From: Moritella yayanosii | GTDB taxonomy: Bacteria; Pseudomonadota; Gammaproteobacteria; Enterobacterales; Moritellaceae | Length of the DNA: 64,000 bases | NCBI RefSeq assembly: GCF_900465055.1 | Contig: NZ_LS483250.1 | Coordinates: forward strand, 4,369,652-4,433,651 | Direction: 5' to 3' | In this document: piece by piece, positions 37,325 through 49,233 of the stretch | Numbering within the stretch: the stretch's first letter is position 1 | Layout of the letters: the number at the start of each line of letters is the position of its first letter | Translations under genes and position numbers: made by a program | Notes under the pieces: generated by a model | The model's database searches: none | The model's input: only the letters and a program-made list of their open reading frames with translations | What the model was told of the DNA's origin: nothing

Positions 37325-40300
37325 ATGTACCTTAAAAAGATCAAAATATCAGGCTTTAAGTCGTTTGTTGATACGACAGAACTGCATTTCCCCCACGATA
37401 TGACAGCAATTGTTGGCCCTAATGGTTGTGGTAAATCGAATATTATTGATGCCGTGCGTTGGGTGTTGGGCGAAAGCTCGGCTAAGCACTTGCGTGGTGA
37501 TTCGATGTCTGACGTTATTTTTAACGGTTCAATGGCGCGTTCGCCGGTCTCAAGAGCCAGTGTTGAATTGTTGTTCGATAATGCCCAACAACGTATTGAC
37601 CATGCTTTATTGCAATATAATGAAGTGTCTATTCGTCGCGAGTTATATCGTGATGGTACTAATCAATATTATCTCAATGGTAAAAAATGTCGTCGTAAAG
37701 ATGTCACGGAACTGTTTTTAGGTACAGGTTTAGGACCGCGTAGTTATGCGATCATCGAACAGGGCATGATCTCACGCTTGATCGAATCTAAACCGCATGA
37801 ATTACGTCATTTTATTGAAGAAGCGGCAGGTATTTCTAAATATAAAGAAAAACGTCGTGAAACAGAACAGCGCATCAATCAAACCAAAGATAACTTAAAT
37901 CGTCTTGCTGATATTCGTATTGAGTTAGGCGTGCAGATTGATAAGTTAAAAGTGCAATCTGCGGTCGCGCAACAATTTCGAGGGTTAAAACAACAGCAAC
38001 GCGAAGCCAAAAGTAGGCTTGCTCTAGTACAGATATATGATGTAGAACGTTCGATTAATCAGCTTACCCAGCAAAAGCTAGTGCTGATGAATGAACAAGA
38101 GAAGTTAGCAGCTACGGCCACTAAACTGCAAACCCAGCTCACCGACTTTGACGTACAGTTAAATGAACTAACGGTATTGATTGAAAATCAGCAACAGGCA
38201 TTTTATTTACAAGGTACAGAGCTGACTAAGATCGAACAACAGATACTGCATCATCAAGCGCGTAAGCAAGAGTCGACAGGTAAACAGCAAGAATATCAAC
38301 AGCAAAGTGAAAAATTACAACTCTTACTGAAAGAAGAACAAGCCCAGTTACACACACATCAGCAGCAAGCGCAAGTGGCGGAATCGGATCACCACCGACT
38401 GTCTGCAGCGTTATTAGTGATTGAACAATCATTAGCATCGGCAACAGTGAATAGTGACCAAGCAATGGCACAACATGCGGTCTACCTTGAAAAAGTACAG
38501 CGTTTTAGCAGTAAACGCGATGTACTGAGTAATGCCGTCAAAAGCGCTGAATCAGTACTGAATAAAAGTAAGCTGCAACGTAGTGAGTTAGTAGAAGAGC
38601 AGCTGCAACTTACTCAGCACAGCAAACAAGCAGTCATTATTGATAAAACAGCGTCGCAGCAACAGTTACAGTCTCAAGAAACACAGCTTGCCCATGAATT
38701 AGCCGGACTAAATGATGGCTTTCAAGGGATTAATAAGCAGGTCTGTGAACTCGAAGCAAACATCAGTAGCGGCGTCGCAGAACAAACTGCAATAAAAACC
38801 TCGCGGAGTGTGATCACCGAGTTATTGCACAAAGCAGAGCATGCAGATCACGCCTATGCGTGGTTAGAATGCAATTTCGAGTCTATTCCGTTAAAGTTAT
38901 TACAGCAATTAGATGTAGAACCCGGTTGGGAAGCTGCCGTTGAGAAGGTGCTTGCCAACTGGCTGGATGCTTATTGTATTAGTGACGCACAACTTGCCCA
39001 GTTTGACTTAAATGAACTGCCGGCATTGCAGTGGTTCAAACCCAGTCAATGTGCAGCACGTACAGGTTCGTTAGCCGATAAGGTAAACAATAATTTATTT
39101 AACCGTCAGCTAAATCAAGTGACTTGTGTCGCTAGCGCTGATGACGCTAAAGCGGGTATCGAAAGCGACAGTGAATACAGTTATATCACTGCGCATGGCG
39201 ATTGGTTTACCGATGAAGGGGGCTGGTTATCACAACACGGCAAAGCTAACGTGCCATTGCCGCAGGGACGAATTGAAATGCAACTACAAGCGTCACAGCT
39301 GCAGGGGCGTTTATTAGCAATTGAAACCGTGTTGGACAAACAGCACAATCAATTGATGGCGCTTAGGGTGACTCAGGGTGAATACCAGCATCAAATTGAG
39401 CGGATGCAAAACAACTTGCATGACAAACAAAGCGAAGTGCAGCAGCTAACGGTTGAACTGGGGTTATTGCAGCAACAGCAAGCCCAATGGCAACTGACGC
39501 ATGATCAGCTAAACACGCGGTTATTAACACTGAATAACTTATTAGCGCTTGAAGCAGAAGAGGTTAAGCGCTTTAATGAACAAATAGTCTCGACACAGGC
39601 TGTGATTGCACAGCTCGCCAATGATGATAGCTGGATTCAAAAAGCGGGAGCTGCCAAAGCCGATAAAGTGAAGTTTTTACAAGAACAGCAAGTGCTCGAG
39701 AAACAAGTTCAACAATTACTTTTGGTTAAAACCAAGTTCACGGTTGAAATAGAGAAGCAGCAGCAACTCATCGCCAAAACAGACGCTCAATATCAAACTA
39801 TTTTGCAAGATATTGCTGCATTAGGTGACAGCTCGTTATATGCTGAAAACTTGCAGCAGTTAGAAACGGCGTGTGCGATTGCCGCTGAGAAACAAATTGC
39901 CATCGAAAATGACAATAACGTGAAGAAAGCAACACGTGTGAAACTGGTTAACGGCAAGCGTGATGTTGAAGAAAAACGTGCTAGGATAATGACAAGTAAC
40001 TTAAAAGTGAAAGACAAAGTTCAACAGTTAGATTTAAAACAGGCTAACAACAAAGCGAAAGAACAGTTGTTATATCAACAAGTTGCGGATGACCATGTTG
40101 ATGTAGACACATTAAAACGTGAGTGTGTTAACATATTAACGCTGAAAGAATACCAGCAACAGCTTAAACAGTTTGAAACGCAATTACAGAAAATAGGCGC
40201 CGTGAACCTTGCTGCTGTCGAAGAATTTGAACAACAATCGCAGCGTAAGCAATATTTAGACGAACAAACCGATGACTTAGAAAAAGCCATCGAGACGTTA

Positions 40301-40807
40301 GAAGCTGCGATTGTTAAAATAGATAAACAAACTCGGGCGCGTTTTTCGACCACGTTTGAAAAAATTAACAGTGATTTTAAAACGTTATTCCCTAAAGTGT
40401 TTGGTGGTGGTGCGGCTTGGTTAGAGCTGACATCGGGCAATTTATTAGACACGGGTGTAACGATTATGGCGCGACCGCCGGGCAAGAAAAATGCGCGTAT
40501 TTCGTTACTTTCAGGTGGTGAGAAAGCATTGACTGCCTTGTCGTTAGTATTTGCGATCTTTAGGTTAAACCCTGCGCCATTTTGTATGTTAGATGAAGTT
40601 GATGCGCCACTCGATGAATTAAATGTGGGGCGTTTTTGTAAACTGGTTCAGGAGATGTCAGCAACAGTACAATTTATTTATATCAGTCATAATAAGTTAG
40701 CCATGGAAATGGCTCAGCAATTAATCGGAGTGACCATGCATGAACCTGGGGTCTCTCGAATCGTCGCCGTCGATATTTCGGCTGCGGTAGAACTTACAGA
40801 CAATTAA
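37325..40807 (+). CDS. smc: chromosome segregation ATPase SMC
   Basis: SMC forms the condensin core that loops chromosomal DNA together with ScpA and ScpB. The 1160-residue protein has the N-terminal Walker A head (MYLKKIKISGFKSFVDTTEL, then IVGPNGCGKSNIIDAVRWVL), a long Gln-rich coiled coil near 170-500, a hinge near 500-650, a second coiled coil, and the C-terminal head with signature LLSGGEKALTALSLVFAIF near 1066 and Walker B FCMLDEVDAPLDELNV. ATG 37325 is chosen over the TTG at 37316. It is an SMC rather than MukB. It is followed by zipA after 19 bases. Confidence 0.95.
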   Translation: MYLKKIKISGFKSFVDTTELHFPHDMTAIVGPNGCGKSNIIDAVRWVLGESSAKHLRGDSMSDVIFNGSMARSPVSRASVELLFDNAQQRIDHALLQYNEVSIRRELYRDGTNQYYLNGKKCRRKDVTELFLGTGLGPRSYAIIEQGMISRLIESKPHELRHFIEEAAGISKYKEKRRETEQRINQTKDNLNRLADIRIELGVQIDKLKVQSAVAQQFRGLKQQQREAKSRLALVQIYDVERSINQLTQQKLVLMNEQEKLAATATKLQTQLTDFDVQLNELTVLIENQQQAFYLQGTELTKIEQQILHHQARKQESTGKQQEYQQQSEKLQLLLKEEQAQLHTHQQQAQVAESDHHRLSAALLVIEQSLASATVNSDQAMAQHAVYLEKVQRFSSKRDVLSNAVKSAESVLNKSKLQRSELVEEQLQLTQHSKQAVIIDKTASQQQLQSQETQLAHELAGLNDGFQGINKQVCELEANISSGVAEQTAIKTSRSVITELLHKAEHADHAYAWLECNFESIPLKLLQQLDVEPGWEAAVEKVLANWLDAYCISDAQLAQFDLNELPALQWFKPSQCAARTGSLADKVNNNLFNRQLNQVTCVASADDAKAGIESDSEYSYITAHGDWFTDEGGWLSQHGKANVPLPQGRIEMQLQASQLQGRLLAIETVLDKQHNQLMALRVTQGEYQHQIERMQNNLHDKQSEVQQLTVELGLLQQQQAQWQLTHDQLNTRLLTLNNLLALEAEEVKRFNEQIVSTQAVIAQLANDDSWIQKAGAAKADKVKFLQEQQVLEKQVQQLLLVKTKFTVEIEKQQQLIAKTDAQYQTILQDIAALGDSSLYAENLQQLETACAIAAEKQIAIENDNNVKKATRVKLVNGKRDVEEKRARIMTSNLKVKDKVQQLDLKQANNKAKEQLLYQQVADDHVDVDTLKRECVNILTLKEYQQQLKQFETQLQKIGAVNLAAVEEFEQQSQRKQYLDEQTDDLEKAIETLEAAIVKIDKQTRARFSTTFEKINSDFKTLFPKVFGGGAAWLELTSGNLLDTGVTIMARPPGKKNARISLLSGGEKALTALSLVFAIFRLNPAPFCMLDEVDAPLDELNVGRFCKLVQEMSATVQFIYISHNKLAMEMAQQLIGVTMHEPGVSRIVAVDISAAVELTDN

Positions 40808-40826
40808 CATTAAGAGATAGGCTGTT

Positions 40827-41780
40827 ATGCAAGATTTGCGACTTGTTCTCATCATCCTAGGGTTTATTGCAATAGCTGCTTTAATTGCCCATGGACTTTG
40901 GTCAAATAAAAAGAATCAAGTAAAACCATTTAAAGATAAACCCTTGGGTAGAGTTGATCTCCAGGTTAAAGACAAGCAGGGCTTTGACCTTGATGGCATC
41001 GGTGAAAGACGTGTTGTGACTAAGACAGTAGAACCGCCCATGAACGTAAAAATAACTGAGCCAGCACCTGTTTCGGTTGAAAAAATTGAGCCGCAGTTTT
41101 CTGCTATAAATAGTGGTGCTATAAAGAGTACTGCCATTCAAGCCGAACCCGTTGCAGCACAAAGCGTGACAGTAGTAACGGACTCTTTTTCTGCCACAGA
41201 TGTCGAGCCTCCAGTTATAGTAGCAGGTGCTGATGATACTGTTCAAGACGATTTAAGCTATGATGTCGTTAGTGCTCAAGCGGCCACTGCGGTGGACGTT
41301 GAACTCGAGTCTATACCACATAGCGAGACGGTTGTTGAGTGTGACGATGAAGCCGTATTTGTGATCAATATTATGGCGCGTGAAGGCAGCCATATTGCGG
41401 GGGCCGAATTGTTACAAGAATTGTCTGCATTTGGTTTCAAATATGGGGCCATGGATATTTTTCACCGCCATGTTGATGCTGCGGGTAAAGGTGCCGTTAT
41501 CTTTAGTCTTGCGAATATGGTTAAACCCGGTGTATTTGATCTTGATACTATGGAGCAGTTTCAATCTCCAGGTGTCTCATTATTCATGATGTTCCCATGC
41601 GCTGGCCAAGCATCACACAATTATAGCTTGATGTTAAGTGCGGCAGAGCGCATTGCAGAAGGTGTTGATGGTTTATTAATGGATGCATCACGCAACCCAT
41701 TAACAGAAGACGCTATCAAGCAAGAACAGGCGGTCATTCGCCAATTAGAAAGTAAAGCATTAGCCAAAAAATCTTACTAG
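40827..41780 (+). CDS. zipA: cell division protein ZipA
   Basis: ZipA tethers FtsZ to the inner membrane at the division site. The 317-residue protein has an N-terminal membrane anchor (LRLVLIILGFIAIAALIAHG near 4-23), a basic patch, a long Pro/Val/Thr/Ala-rich linker to about 175, and a C-terminal FtsZ-binding domain starting FVINIMAREGSHIAGAELLQ, with FHRHVDAAGKGAVIFSLANM and MMFPCAGQASHNYSLMLSAA. It follows smc by 19 bases, likely in one transcript, and a strong terminator separates it from ligA. Confidence 0.94.
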   Translation: MQDLRLVLIILGFIAIAALIAHGLWSNKKNQVKPFKDKPLGRVDLQVKDKQGFDLDGIGERRVVTKTVEPPMNVKITEPAPVSVEKIEPQFSAINSGAIKSTAIQAEPVAAQSVTVVTDSFSATDVEPPVIVAGADDTVQDDLSYDVVSAQAATAVDVELESIPHSETVVECDDEAVFVINIMAREGSHIAGAELLQELSAFGFKYGAMDIFHRHVDAAGKGAVIFSLANMVKPGVFDLDTMEQFQSPGVSLFMMFPCAGQASHNYSLMLSAAERIAEGVDGLLMDASRNPLTEDAIKQEQAVIRQLESKALAKKSY

Positions 41781-41821
41781 GTTATTACTGTAACTGGGAC
41801 TGGGTAAATAAGTCTCCATAA

Positions 41822-43927
<2,106 letters not shown>

Positions 43928-44065
43928 TTAATAGCATCGCATCGCGAGTTAATTTTAGTTCGCGTATTGTTAGTTTTATCTTTAGTGGTAAAATGCGCAG
44001 CATCATGTGCTTAACCTGTAGTGGTTACGCGAATCAAATAAAATGTAAAAGGTATTGTGAGACTT

Positions 44066-45478
44066 ATGATGGTTAAGACTCGTTTTGCACCTAGCCCAAC
44101 TGGCTACTTGCACGTAGGCGGCGCACGTACAGCGCTTTATTCTTGGTTACATGCAAAAAGCCAAGGTGGTAAATTTGTATTACGTATCGAAGATACTGAT
44201 GTAGAACGCTCTACTCAAGAAGCGGTTGACGCGATCTTAGAAGGCATGAAATGGGCTGGTCTAGATTGGGATGAAGGTCCTTACTTCCAAACGCAACGTT
44301 TCGATCGTTACAACGAATTAGTTGTTCAACTACTTTCTGAAGACAAAGCATACAAATGTTACTGTTCACGTGCGCGTCTTGACGAATTACGTGAAAAGCA
44401 AATGGCAGCTAAAGAAAACCCTCGTTACGATGGTAAATGTAGCCATGGTGACATAGAAGACACAGGTGCCGATTACGTTGTACGTTTCCGTAATCCGAAA
44501 GAAGGTACTGTTATCGTTGATGACAAGATCCGCGGTAAAGTTGAATTTGCCAACAAAGAACTTGATGACCTGATCATCCGTCGTACTGACGGTTCACCAA
44601 CATACAACTTCTGTGTTGTGGTTGATGACTGGGATATGGGCATTACTCATGTTGTTCGTGGCGAAGATCACCTCAACAATACGCCTCGTCAAATTAACAT
44701 CTTAAAAGCACTTGGCGCACCAATCCCTGTGTACGCACACGTTGCAATGATTTTAGGTGATGACGGCGCTAAACTGTCTAAACGTCATGGCGCTGTTGGC
44801 GTTATGCAATACCGTGATGACGGTTACCTGCCTGAAGCACTACTAAACTACTTAGTACGTCTAGGTTGGTCACATGGCGATCAAGAGATCTTCAGCGTAG
44901 ACGAGATGATCAAACTATTTAGCTTAGATGATGTCAACAAAGCGGCTTCAGCGTTTAATACTGAAAAGCTACAATGGGTAAACCAGCATTACATGAAAAC
45001 GTTAGCACCTGAATATGTTGCAACTCATCTTGAGTGGCACATGAAGGATCAAGGCATTGATACAACTAATGGCCCAGCGCTAGCTGAGATTGTTAAAGTA
45101 CTTGCTGAACGTGCTAAGACACTGAAAGATCTTGCTGCTGCTAGCCGTTATTTCTTTGAAGATTATGCTGAATTTGATGCAACTGCGGCGAAGAAACACC
45201 TACGTCCAGTAGCAAAAGAAGCACTGCTTAAAGTGCAAGAAAAACTGGCTGCGATTGCAGATTGGAGCGATGCTGAAGTATTACACGCTGCAATTAACGA
45301 GACTGCTGCTGAACTTGAAGTTGGTATGGGTAAAGTCGGTATGCCATTACGTGTTGCTATTACTGGTGCCGGTCAATCACCGTCATTAGATATCACGTTA
45401 AAGCTTATCGGCAAAGAACGTAGCCTTGCTGGTATCGACAAAGCGTTAGCATTCATTACTGCACGTGAAAACGCCTAA
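44066..45478 (+). CDS. gltX: glutamyl-tRNA synthetase
   Basis: GltX charges tRNA-Glu. The 470-residue class I synthetase has the HIGH-type motif [20 protein letters not shown] near 7-26, [14 protein letters not shown] near 200, the KMSKS-type [19 protein letters not shown] near 237, and a Cys-rich zinc region with [15 protein letters not shown] near 99. Two adjacent ATGs (44066, 44069) are possible starts; a GTG at 44057 is closer to AAAAGG. It stands alone, 120 bases before tRNA-Ala. Confidence 0.95.
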   Translation: MMVKTRFAPSPTGYLHVGGARTALYSWLHAKSQGGKFVLRIEDTDVERSTQEAVDAILEGMKWAGLDWDEGPYFQTQRFDRYNELVVQLLSEDKAYKCYCSRARLDELREKQMAAKENPRYDGKCSHGDIEDTGADYVVRFRNPKEGTVIVDDKIRGKVEFANKELDDLIIRRTDGSPTYNFCVVVDDWDMGITHVVRGEDHLNNTPRQINILKALGAPIPVYAHVAMILGDDGAKLSKRHGAVGVMQYRDDGYLPEALLNYLVRLGWSHGDQEIFSVDEMIKLFSLDDVNKAASAFNTEKLQWVNQHYMKTLAPEYVATHLEWHMKDQGIDTTNGPALAEIVKVLAERAKTLKDLAAASRYFFEDYAEFDATAAKKHLRPVAKEALLKVQEKLAAIADWSDAEVLHAAINETAAELEVGMGKVGMPLRVAITGAGQSPSLDITLKLIGKERSLAGIDKALAFITARENA

Positions 45479-45566
45479 GGGTGTGTAAATAATATACTTC
45501 CCGTCGTTTAATGTTGATTTTTAGGTTATAGATATTGACAGTTAACCGACAGATGCATATTATCCA

Positions 45567-45594
45567 CCGCAGTAGCAAGCAAACACTACTGCGG
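45567..45594. repeat. perfect inverted repeat just before tRNA-Ala
   Basis: CCGCAGTAG and CTACTGCGG arms (9 bp) with a 10-base loop, ending 4 bases before the tRNA. It may be a terminator for gltX without a T-run or a processing structure. Confidence 0.5.
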
Positions 45595-45598
45595 AAAT

Positions 45599-45674
45599 GG
45601 GGCCATAGCTCAGTTGGGAGAGCGCGACACTGGCAGTGTCGAGGTCATCGGTTCGATCCCGTTTGGCTCCACCA
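45599..45674 (+). tRNA. tRNA-Ala (anticodon GGC)
   Basis: A 76-base cloverleaf with acceptor GGGGCCA paired with TGGCTCC, encoded ACCA end, D-arm AGCTCAGTTGGGAGAGC, anticodon arm CGACA-CTGGCAG-TGTCG giving GGC, and T-arm GGTTCGATCC. A pairing alanine anticodon and the full CCA fit a functional tRNA-Ala. Confidence 0.96.
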
Positions 45675-45925
45675 TTTCCGCTTCAACTATATTCAATTCT
45701 AAACGACTGTTATTTCTGTTTTACTCCTACAACGTAATAATTATCTATTCTTTATTTTTAAGTGTTATTCGACTCTGTGATCCTATCGCAATAATTATTC
45801 GTGTTATTGAAGATCACTCTCTGATCTCTTCCCCAATTTCGTTACTAATATCATTAGTGTTTACACCTTGTTAAGGTTATATTCATCTGTCACGTTGTAG
45901 ACTATTAGCACCCTAATGAGTAACT

Positions 45926-47002
45926 ATGAAACTAATTTTAAACGAAAATAGCCAGATGCGTAATTTGGTGATGGTAGCCGCGGTGATTATTATTCTCGGT
46001 GGTATCAAAATAGCCACGCCGATTATCATTCCATTTTTGCTTGCTGTGTTTATTGCGATTATTTGCAACCCATTGGTCAATGTGATCACTCGTTGCCGTA
46101 TCCCACGCGCAATCGCGATTTTTGTTGTGCTGATTATCGCTATCACGATTGGCTTGTCGATCACCAGTGTGATTGGCTCGAGTGTGCAGCAGCTCACTAG
46201 TAATATTGGTGATTATCAAAGCCAAATTAGAGGCCACTACGGTGACTTAGTGGTATTCTTAAGTAAATACAACATCAACATATCATCAGACACCTTACTG
46301 GAATATTTCAACCCAGGTACAGCTGTTACTATGGTTTCTAGCATGATAAGTAGTTTGTCTGGGGTGATGGCCAACATTTTCCTGATCTTATTAACTGTGG
46401 TTTTTATGTTGTTTGAAGGTGATGTATTACCGAAGAAACTGCATTTAATGTTTAAAGACCCTGATTTCAAGTTAGCACAGTTAGACAAGTTCTTAGATTC
46501 GGTGAACAAATACGTGGCGATCAAAACCTTAGTCAGTATCGCGACGGGTATCACGGTTGGTTTAATGCTGTTTATAATGGATGTGGATTTTTATCTGCTG
46601 TGGGGTTTAATCGCATTCCTACTCAACTACGTACCTAATATCGGTTCTTTAATTGCCGCGGTACCGGCGGTGATCTTAACGACGTTACAGCTAGGTTTAC
46701 CAGAAGCTGGCGCAGTAGCGGCGGGTTATGTGACGATTAACTTGATTATGGGTAATGTGATAGAGCCACGTTTCATGGGCAAAGGGCTGGGTTTATCAAC
46801 TTTAATTGTGTTCTTATCATTAATCTTCTGGGGCTGGTTGCTTGGCCTTGTTGGTATGCTACTCGCTGTACCGCTAACCATGATTGTTAAAATTGGCTTA
46901 GAAACCATTAATGATCAGAACTGGATGTCGATACTGATCAGTAGTGATGTTGACGTGAAAAAAAGCAGTGATGTTGAGGTGAAAAATAACCAAGAGGCTT
47001 GA
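45926..47002 (+). CDS. AI-2E family transporter (TqsA/PerM-like)
   Basis: A 358-residue membrane protein of the AI-2E/UPF0118 family, whose members export autoinducer-2 or act as ion antiporters. About eight membrane segments are visible, starting VMVAAVIIILGGIKIATPII and IIIPFLLAVFIAIICNPLVN. The conserved late part LLWGLIAFLLNYVPNIGSLI and GNVIEPRFMGKGLGLSTLIV identify the family. The C-terminus is polar with two similar short blocks (SSDVDVKK, SSDVEVKN). The substrate cannot be told from sequence. It follows tRNA-Ala and is followed by a terminator. Confidence 0.86.
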   Translation: MKLILNENSQMRNLVMVAAVIIILGGIKIATPIIIPFLLAVFIAIICNPLVNVITRCRIPRAIAIFVVLIIAITIGLSITSVIGSSVQQLTSNIGDYQSQIRGHYGDLVVFLSKYNINISSDTLLEYFNPGTAVTMVSSMISSLSGVMANIFLILLTVVFMLFEGDVLPKKLHLMFKDPDFKLAQLDKFLDSVNKYVAIKTLVSIATGITVGLMLFIMDVDFYLLWGLIAFLLNYVPNIGSLIAAVPAVILTTLQLGLPEAGAVAAGYVTINLIMGNVIEPRFMGKGLGLSTLIVFLSLIFWGWLLGLVGMLLAVPLTMIVKIGLETINDQNWMSILISSDVDVKKSSDVEVKNNQEA

Positions 47003-47044
47003 TCGCAATTTAGTGCTAATCGAGTATAATGCGGTGAATTGAAT

Positions 47045-47077
47045 AAAGGGATGTACAGTGTGCATCCCTTTTTGTTT
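47045..47077 (+). terminator. terminator after the AI-2E transporter
   Basis: AAAGGGATG and CATCCCTTT arms with a nine-base loop followed by TTGTTTT. Confidence 0.85.
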
Positions 47078-47105
47078 TGTAAGATTAATTAAGGTGAATA
47101 AGATT

Positions 47106-48044
47106 GTGACTGTTCCTATGTCCGAGGTTGATGTGAAAATGCCGCTTGAATTTGTTGATTTTTCTGCTGTTGCAGAAGATGCTTGTCGCTTGTTCCATGG
47201 TCGTGGCCATACGTATGCTGGTTTCGAGCACATGAACATCGACTGGTTGCCACCAGTTGCACTTATTACGCTATACAAAGAAGAAGAACACGATTACTTA
47301 TTGTTGTTAGCAGAATCGCTTCAAGCACAACTTGGCGAGCAATGTAAAACCGTACTGGTGCAATTCCGTTGTCGTGAACGTGCGCCAACAGCATTGTTCC
47401 TTGGCGAAGAATGTCACCGTACCGAGATCACTGAAAATGGCATGATCTTTAATCTTGAATTTGGTCGTACGCAAAACACGGGTCTGTTCCTGGATATGGC
47501 CAATGGCCGTCAGTGGGTAAAAGACCACGCAGAGAATGCCAATGTATTAAACTTATTCTCTTACACTTGTGCCTTTTCTGTTGCTGCTTTAGCGGGTGGC
47601 GCAGACAAAGTGTTGAATGTTGATCTTAGCCGCACATCATTAACCGTAGGCCGAGATAATCATCACAGTAATAGCCAGGATCTTAAGCGTGTTAAATTTG
47701 AAAGTATTGATATCTTTAAATCATATGGCCGTTTACGTAAGCACGGTCCTTATGATCTGTTGATCTCGGATCCACCGTCATTCCAAAAAGGCAGTGTTGA
47801 TATTAAACGTGACTACAGCAAGATCATTAAACGGATCCCACAGCTAGTGAAGCCGGGCGGTAAAGTGATGTTATGCTTGAATGCACCAGAGCTCGGTGAA
47901 CAGTTCTTATTTGATAATGTGGCTGAGCATTGCCCTGATTGTGTGTTCCAAGAACAACTCGCACCGCCAGCCGTATTCAAAGAAGCAGAAGCGGGTAAAG
48001 GTCTTAAAGTATTAATCTTTACTTACTTGCCTAACGCAGGTTAA
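47106..48044 (+). CDS. class I SAM-dependent RNA methyltransferase, RlmI/RlmK-like
   Basis: A 312-residue Rossmann methyltransferase resembling RlmI and the RlmK half of RlmL, which modify 23S rRNA. The SAM-binding motif is VLNLFSYTCAFSVAALAGGA near 160-179, the acidic motif is VLNVDLSRTSL, and the catalytic DPPSF motif lies in LLISDPPSFQKGSVDIKRDY near 220-240. The N-terminal part lacks an obvious PUA domain. GTG 47106 is chosen because AAGGTGA is 8 bases upstream. The exact rRNA position is unknown. It is a single gene after a terminator. Confidence 0.8.
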   Translation: MTVPMSEVDVKMPLEFVDFSAVAEDACRLFHGRGHTYAGFEHMNIDWLPPVALITLYKEEEHDYLLLLAESLQAQLGEQCKTVLVQFRCRERAPTALFLGEECHRTEITENGMIFNLEFGRTQNTGLFLDMANGRQWVKDHAENANVLNLFSYTCAFSVAALAGGADKVLNVDLSRTSLTVGRDNHHSNSQDLKRVKFESIDIFKSYGRLRKHGPYDLLISDPPSFQKGSVDIKRDYSKIIKRIPQLVKPGGKVMLCLNAPELGEQFLFDNVAEHCPDCVFQEQLAPPAVFKEAEAGKGLKVLIFTYLPNAG

Positions 48045-48432
48045 TCGCTGTTATTCGAATGTTTCGCTGATTTCAGCGTCAAAAAATAGGTATATTTCTT
48101 TTTAATATATCTTATATTAAGTTGTTCTATTTTGGTTGTTTTTGTTCAGTTTTAGTCACTGTGTTGTATTTCGAGAGCGTGACTCCTTTCTTATTTCACT
48201 TATTTGCTTTCATATGAAGAGCGCATTATTAAAATGTTGATAAATAATTACAAAATGGATTTATTGACGAGGATCAATTTTTTACCGAGATCAACAAATA
48301 TTGCGGACTGAAAATGCTGTGTTAGGATTAATACATGAGCTGAGCAAAGGGTTGTTCGGAGAAGTGTGATAAACGGGTTATCGATTATCGACATATTTTA
48401 ACGGTGTACTGTTAAGTACTATTAAGGTGATT
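48045..48432. other. intergenic upstream of the 37-aa ORF
   Basis: AT-rich, with no gene, strong hairpin or repeat seen. It presumably holds the promoter of the small protein. Confidence 0.5.
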
Positions 48433-48546
48433 ATGATGGACTATAATGAAAACGATTTATCGTATTATCAACTTCAAGACGAATTACAACAAGAATTGGA
48501 AGCGGAATTACGCAAACAACTTGAAGATGAGTCAGGCGTAAACTAA
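48433..48546 (+). CDS. 37-residue small acidic protein, not recognised
   Basis: Adjacent ATGs at 48433 and 48436 are preceded by TTAAGGTGA. The product starts MMDYNENDLSYYQLQDEL and ends RKQLEDESGVN. It is strongly acidic and its second half (QLQDELQQELEAELRKQLED) forms an amphipathic helix or short coiled coil. A terminator (48591-48613) follows 44 bases after the stop, so it has ribosome binding site, frame and terminator of its own, which argues it is real. I know no family for it. It lies on the edge of the accessory region next to the DnaA box cluster. Confidence 0.6.
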   Translation: MMDYNENDLSYYQLQDELQQELEAELRKQLEDESGVN

Positions 48547-48590
48547 CCAGCTTAGACTGAATAGTTGACGATATATACTGATGATAGAAG

Positions 48591-48613
48591 AAGCCTCGTT
48601 TGAGGCTTTTTTT
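48591..48613 (+). terminator. terminator of the 37-aa ORF
   Basis: AAGCCTC-GTTT-GAGGCTT then TTTTT. Confidence 0.9.
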
Positions 48614-48716
48614 ATGCCTGTTTTACACATAACGTCACTTCAATATAGCTACTACATTTGAGCTATTTGTATAGCATACTTGATACCCACACCTCGCTTC
48701 CGGTTTAATCATGGCG

Positions 48717-48881
48717 TTATACACAGGGTGACGATGTTTGTGTATATAATGTCGTGAAATTCATCCCCCTGTGTATAACTTTAAGTATAAAAACCAGATT
48801 GTGGACTAAATTAGCCATATATTGGCATTGTTTACCAATAATGGGTCTTTATTTTAGGTTATCCACAGAATCTGTGGATAA
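48717..48881. promoter_or_regulatory. cluster of four consensus DnaA boxes
   Basis: TTATACACA at 48717-48725 and its reverse complement TGTGTATAA at 48770-48778, then TTATCCACA at 48859-48867 and TGTGGATAA at 48873-48881. All match TTATNCACA. The last two form a perfect palindrome, GGTTATCCACAGA-A-TCTGTGGATAACC (48857-48883). A near-match TGTGTATAT is at 48739-48747. The DNA from about 48900 to 49020 is very AT-rich. It could be a replication origin of an integrated element, a DnaA-titrating site or a DnaA-regulated promoter. The rest of 48547-49140 has no gene seen. Confidence 0.65.
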
Positions 48882-49201
48882 CCATGTGTGTTAACTGGGT
48901 GTGATACTGTAAGGTGTTGTATTTTAATATATTTATCTTCATATTTTTAAATTAATTGAAAAATCAAGAAAAAATTAGAAATTAAATACAACTAAAGACT
49001 GATGGTTTTAGTTGTATTTGTTATATAAAAAGAGCGCGCTAAGACGACTTATTCACCGCCGCCGTCTATAGGTTAAAGTTGCAGGATAGGGCGTTAGGCA
49101 TGCTGTATTGCGTTTTAGATTTTAGGCAATAAAAAAGGCACCCTAAGGATAATGCCGATCAGTTAAGCTTAAATATCTTGCTTTTTTAGTAAATGAGATC
49201 A

Positions 49202-49233
49202 AAATCCGGTGATCAGAACTCACCGGATTTTTT
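49202..49233 (+). terminator. hairpin directly before the transposase ATG
   Basis: AAATCCGGTGA (49202-49212), seven-base loop, TCACCGGATTT (49220-49230), then a T-run to the ATG at 49234. It resembles a terminator placed to stop transcription entering from outside, and it also masks the place where a ribosome binding site would be. Confidence 0.75.

Noticed and set aside
45913..46554. Antisense frames opposite the AI-2E transporter
   Set aside because: Composition mirrors the hydrophobic gene on the plus strand and no start signals are present.
49070..49140. Integron attC site near GCGTTAGGC
   Set aside because: Only one core-like heptamer was found; the matching inverse core and stem were not, and no integron integrase is near.
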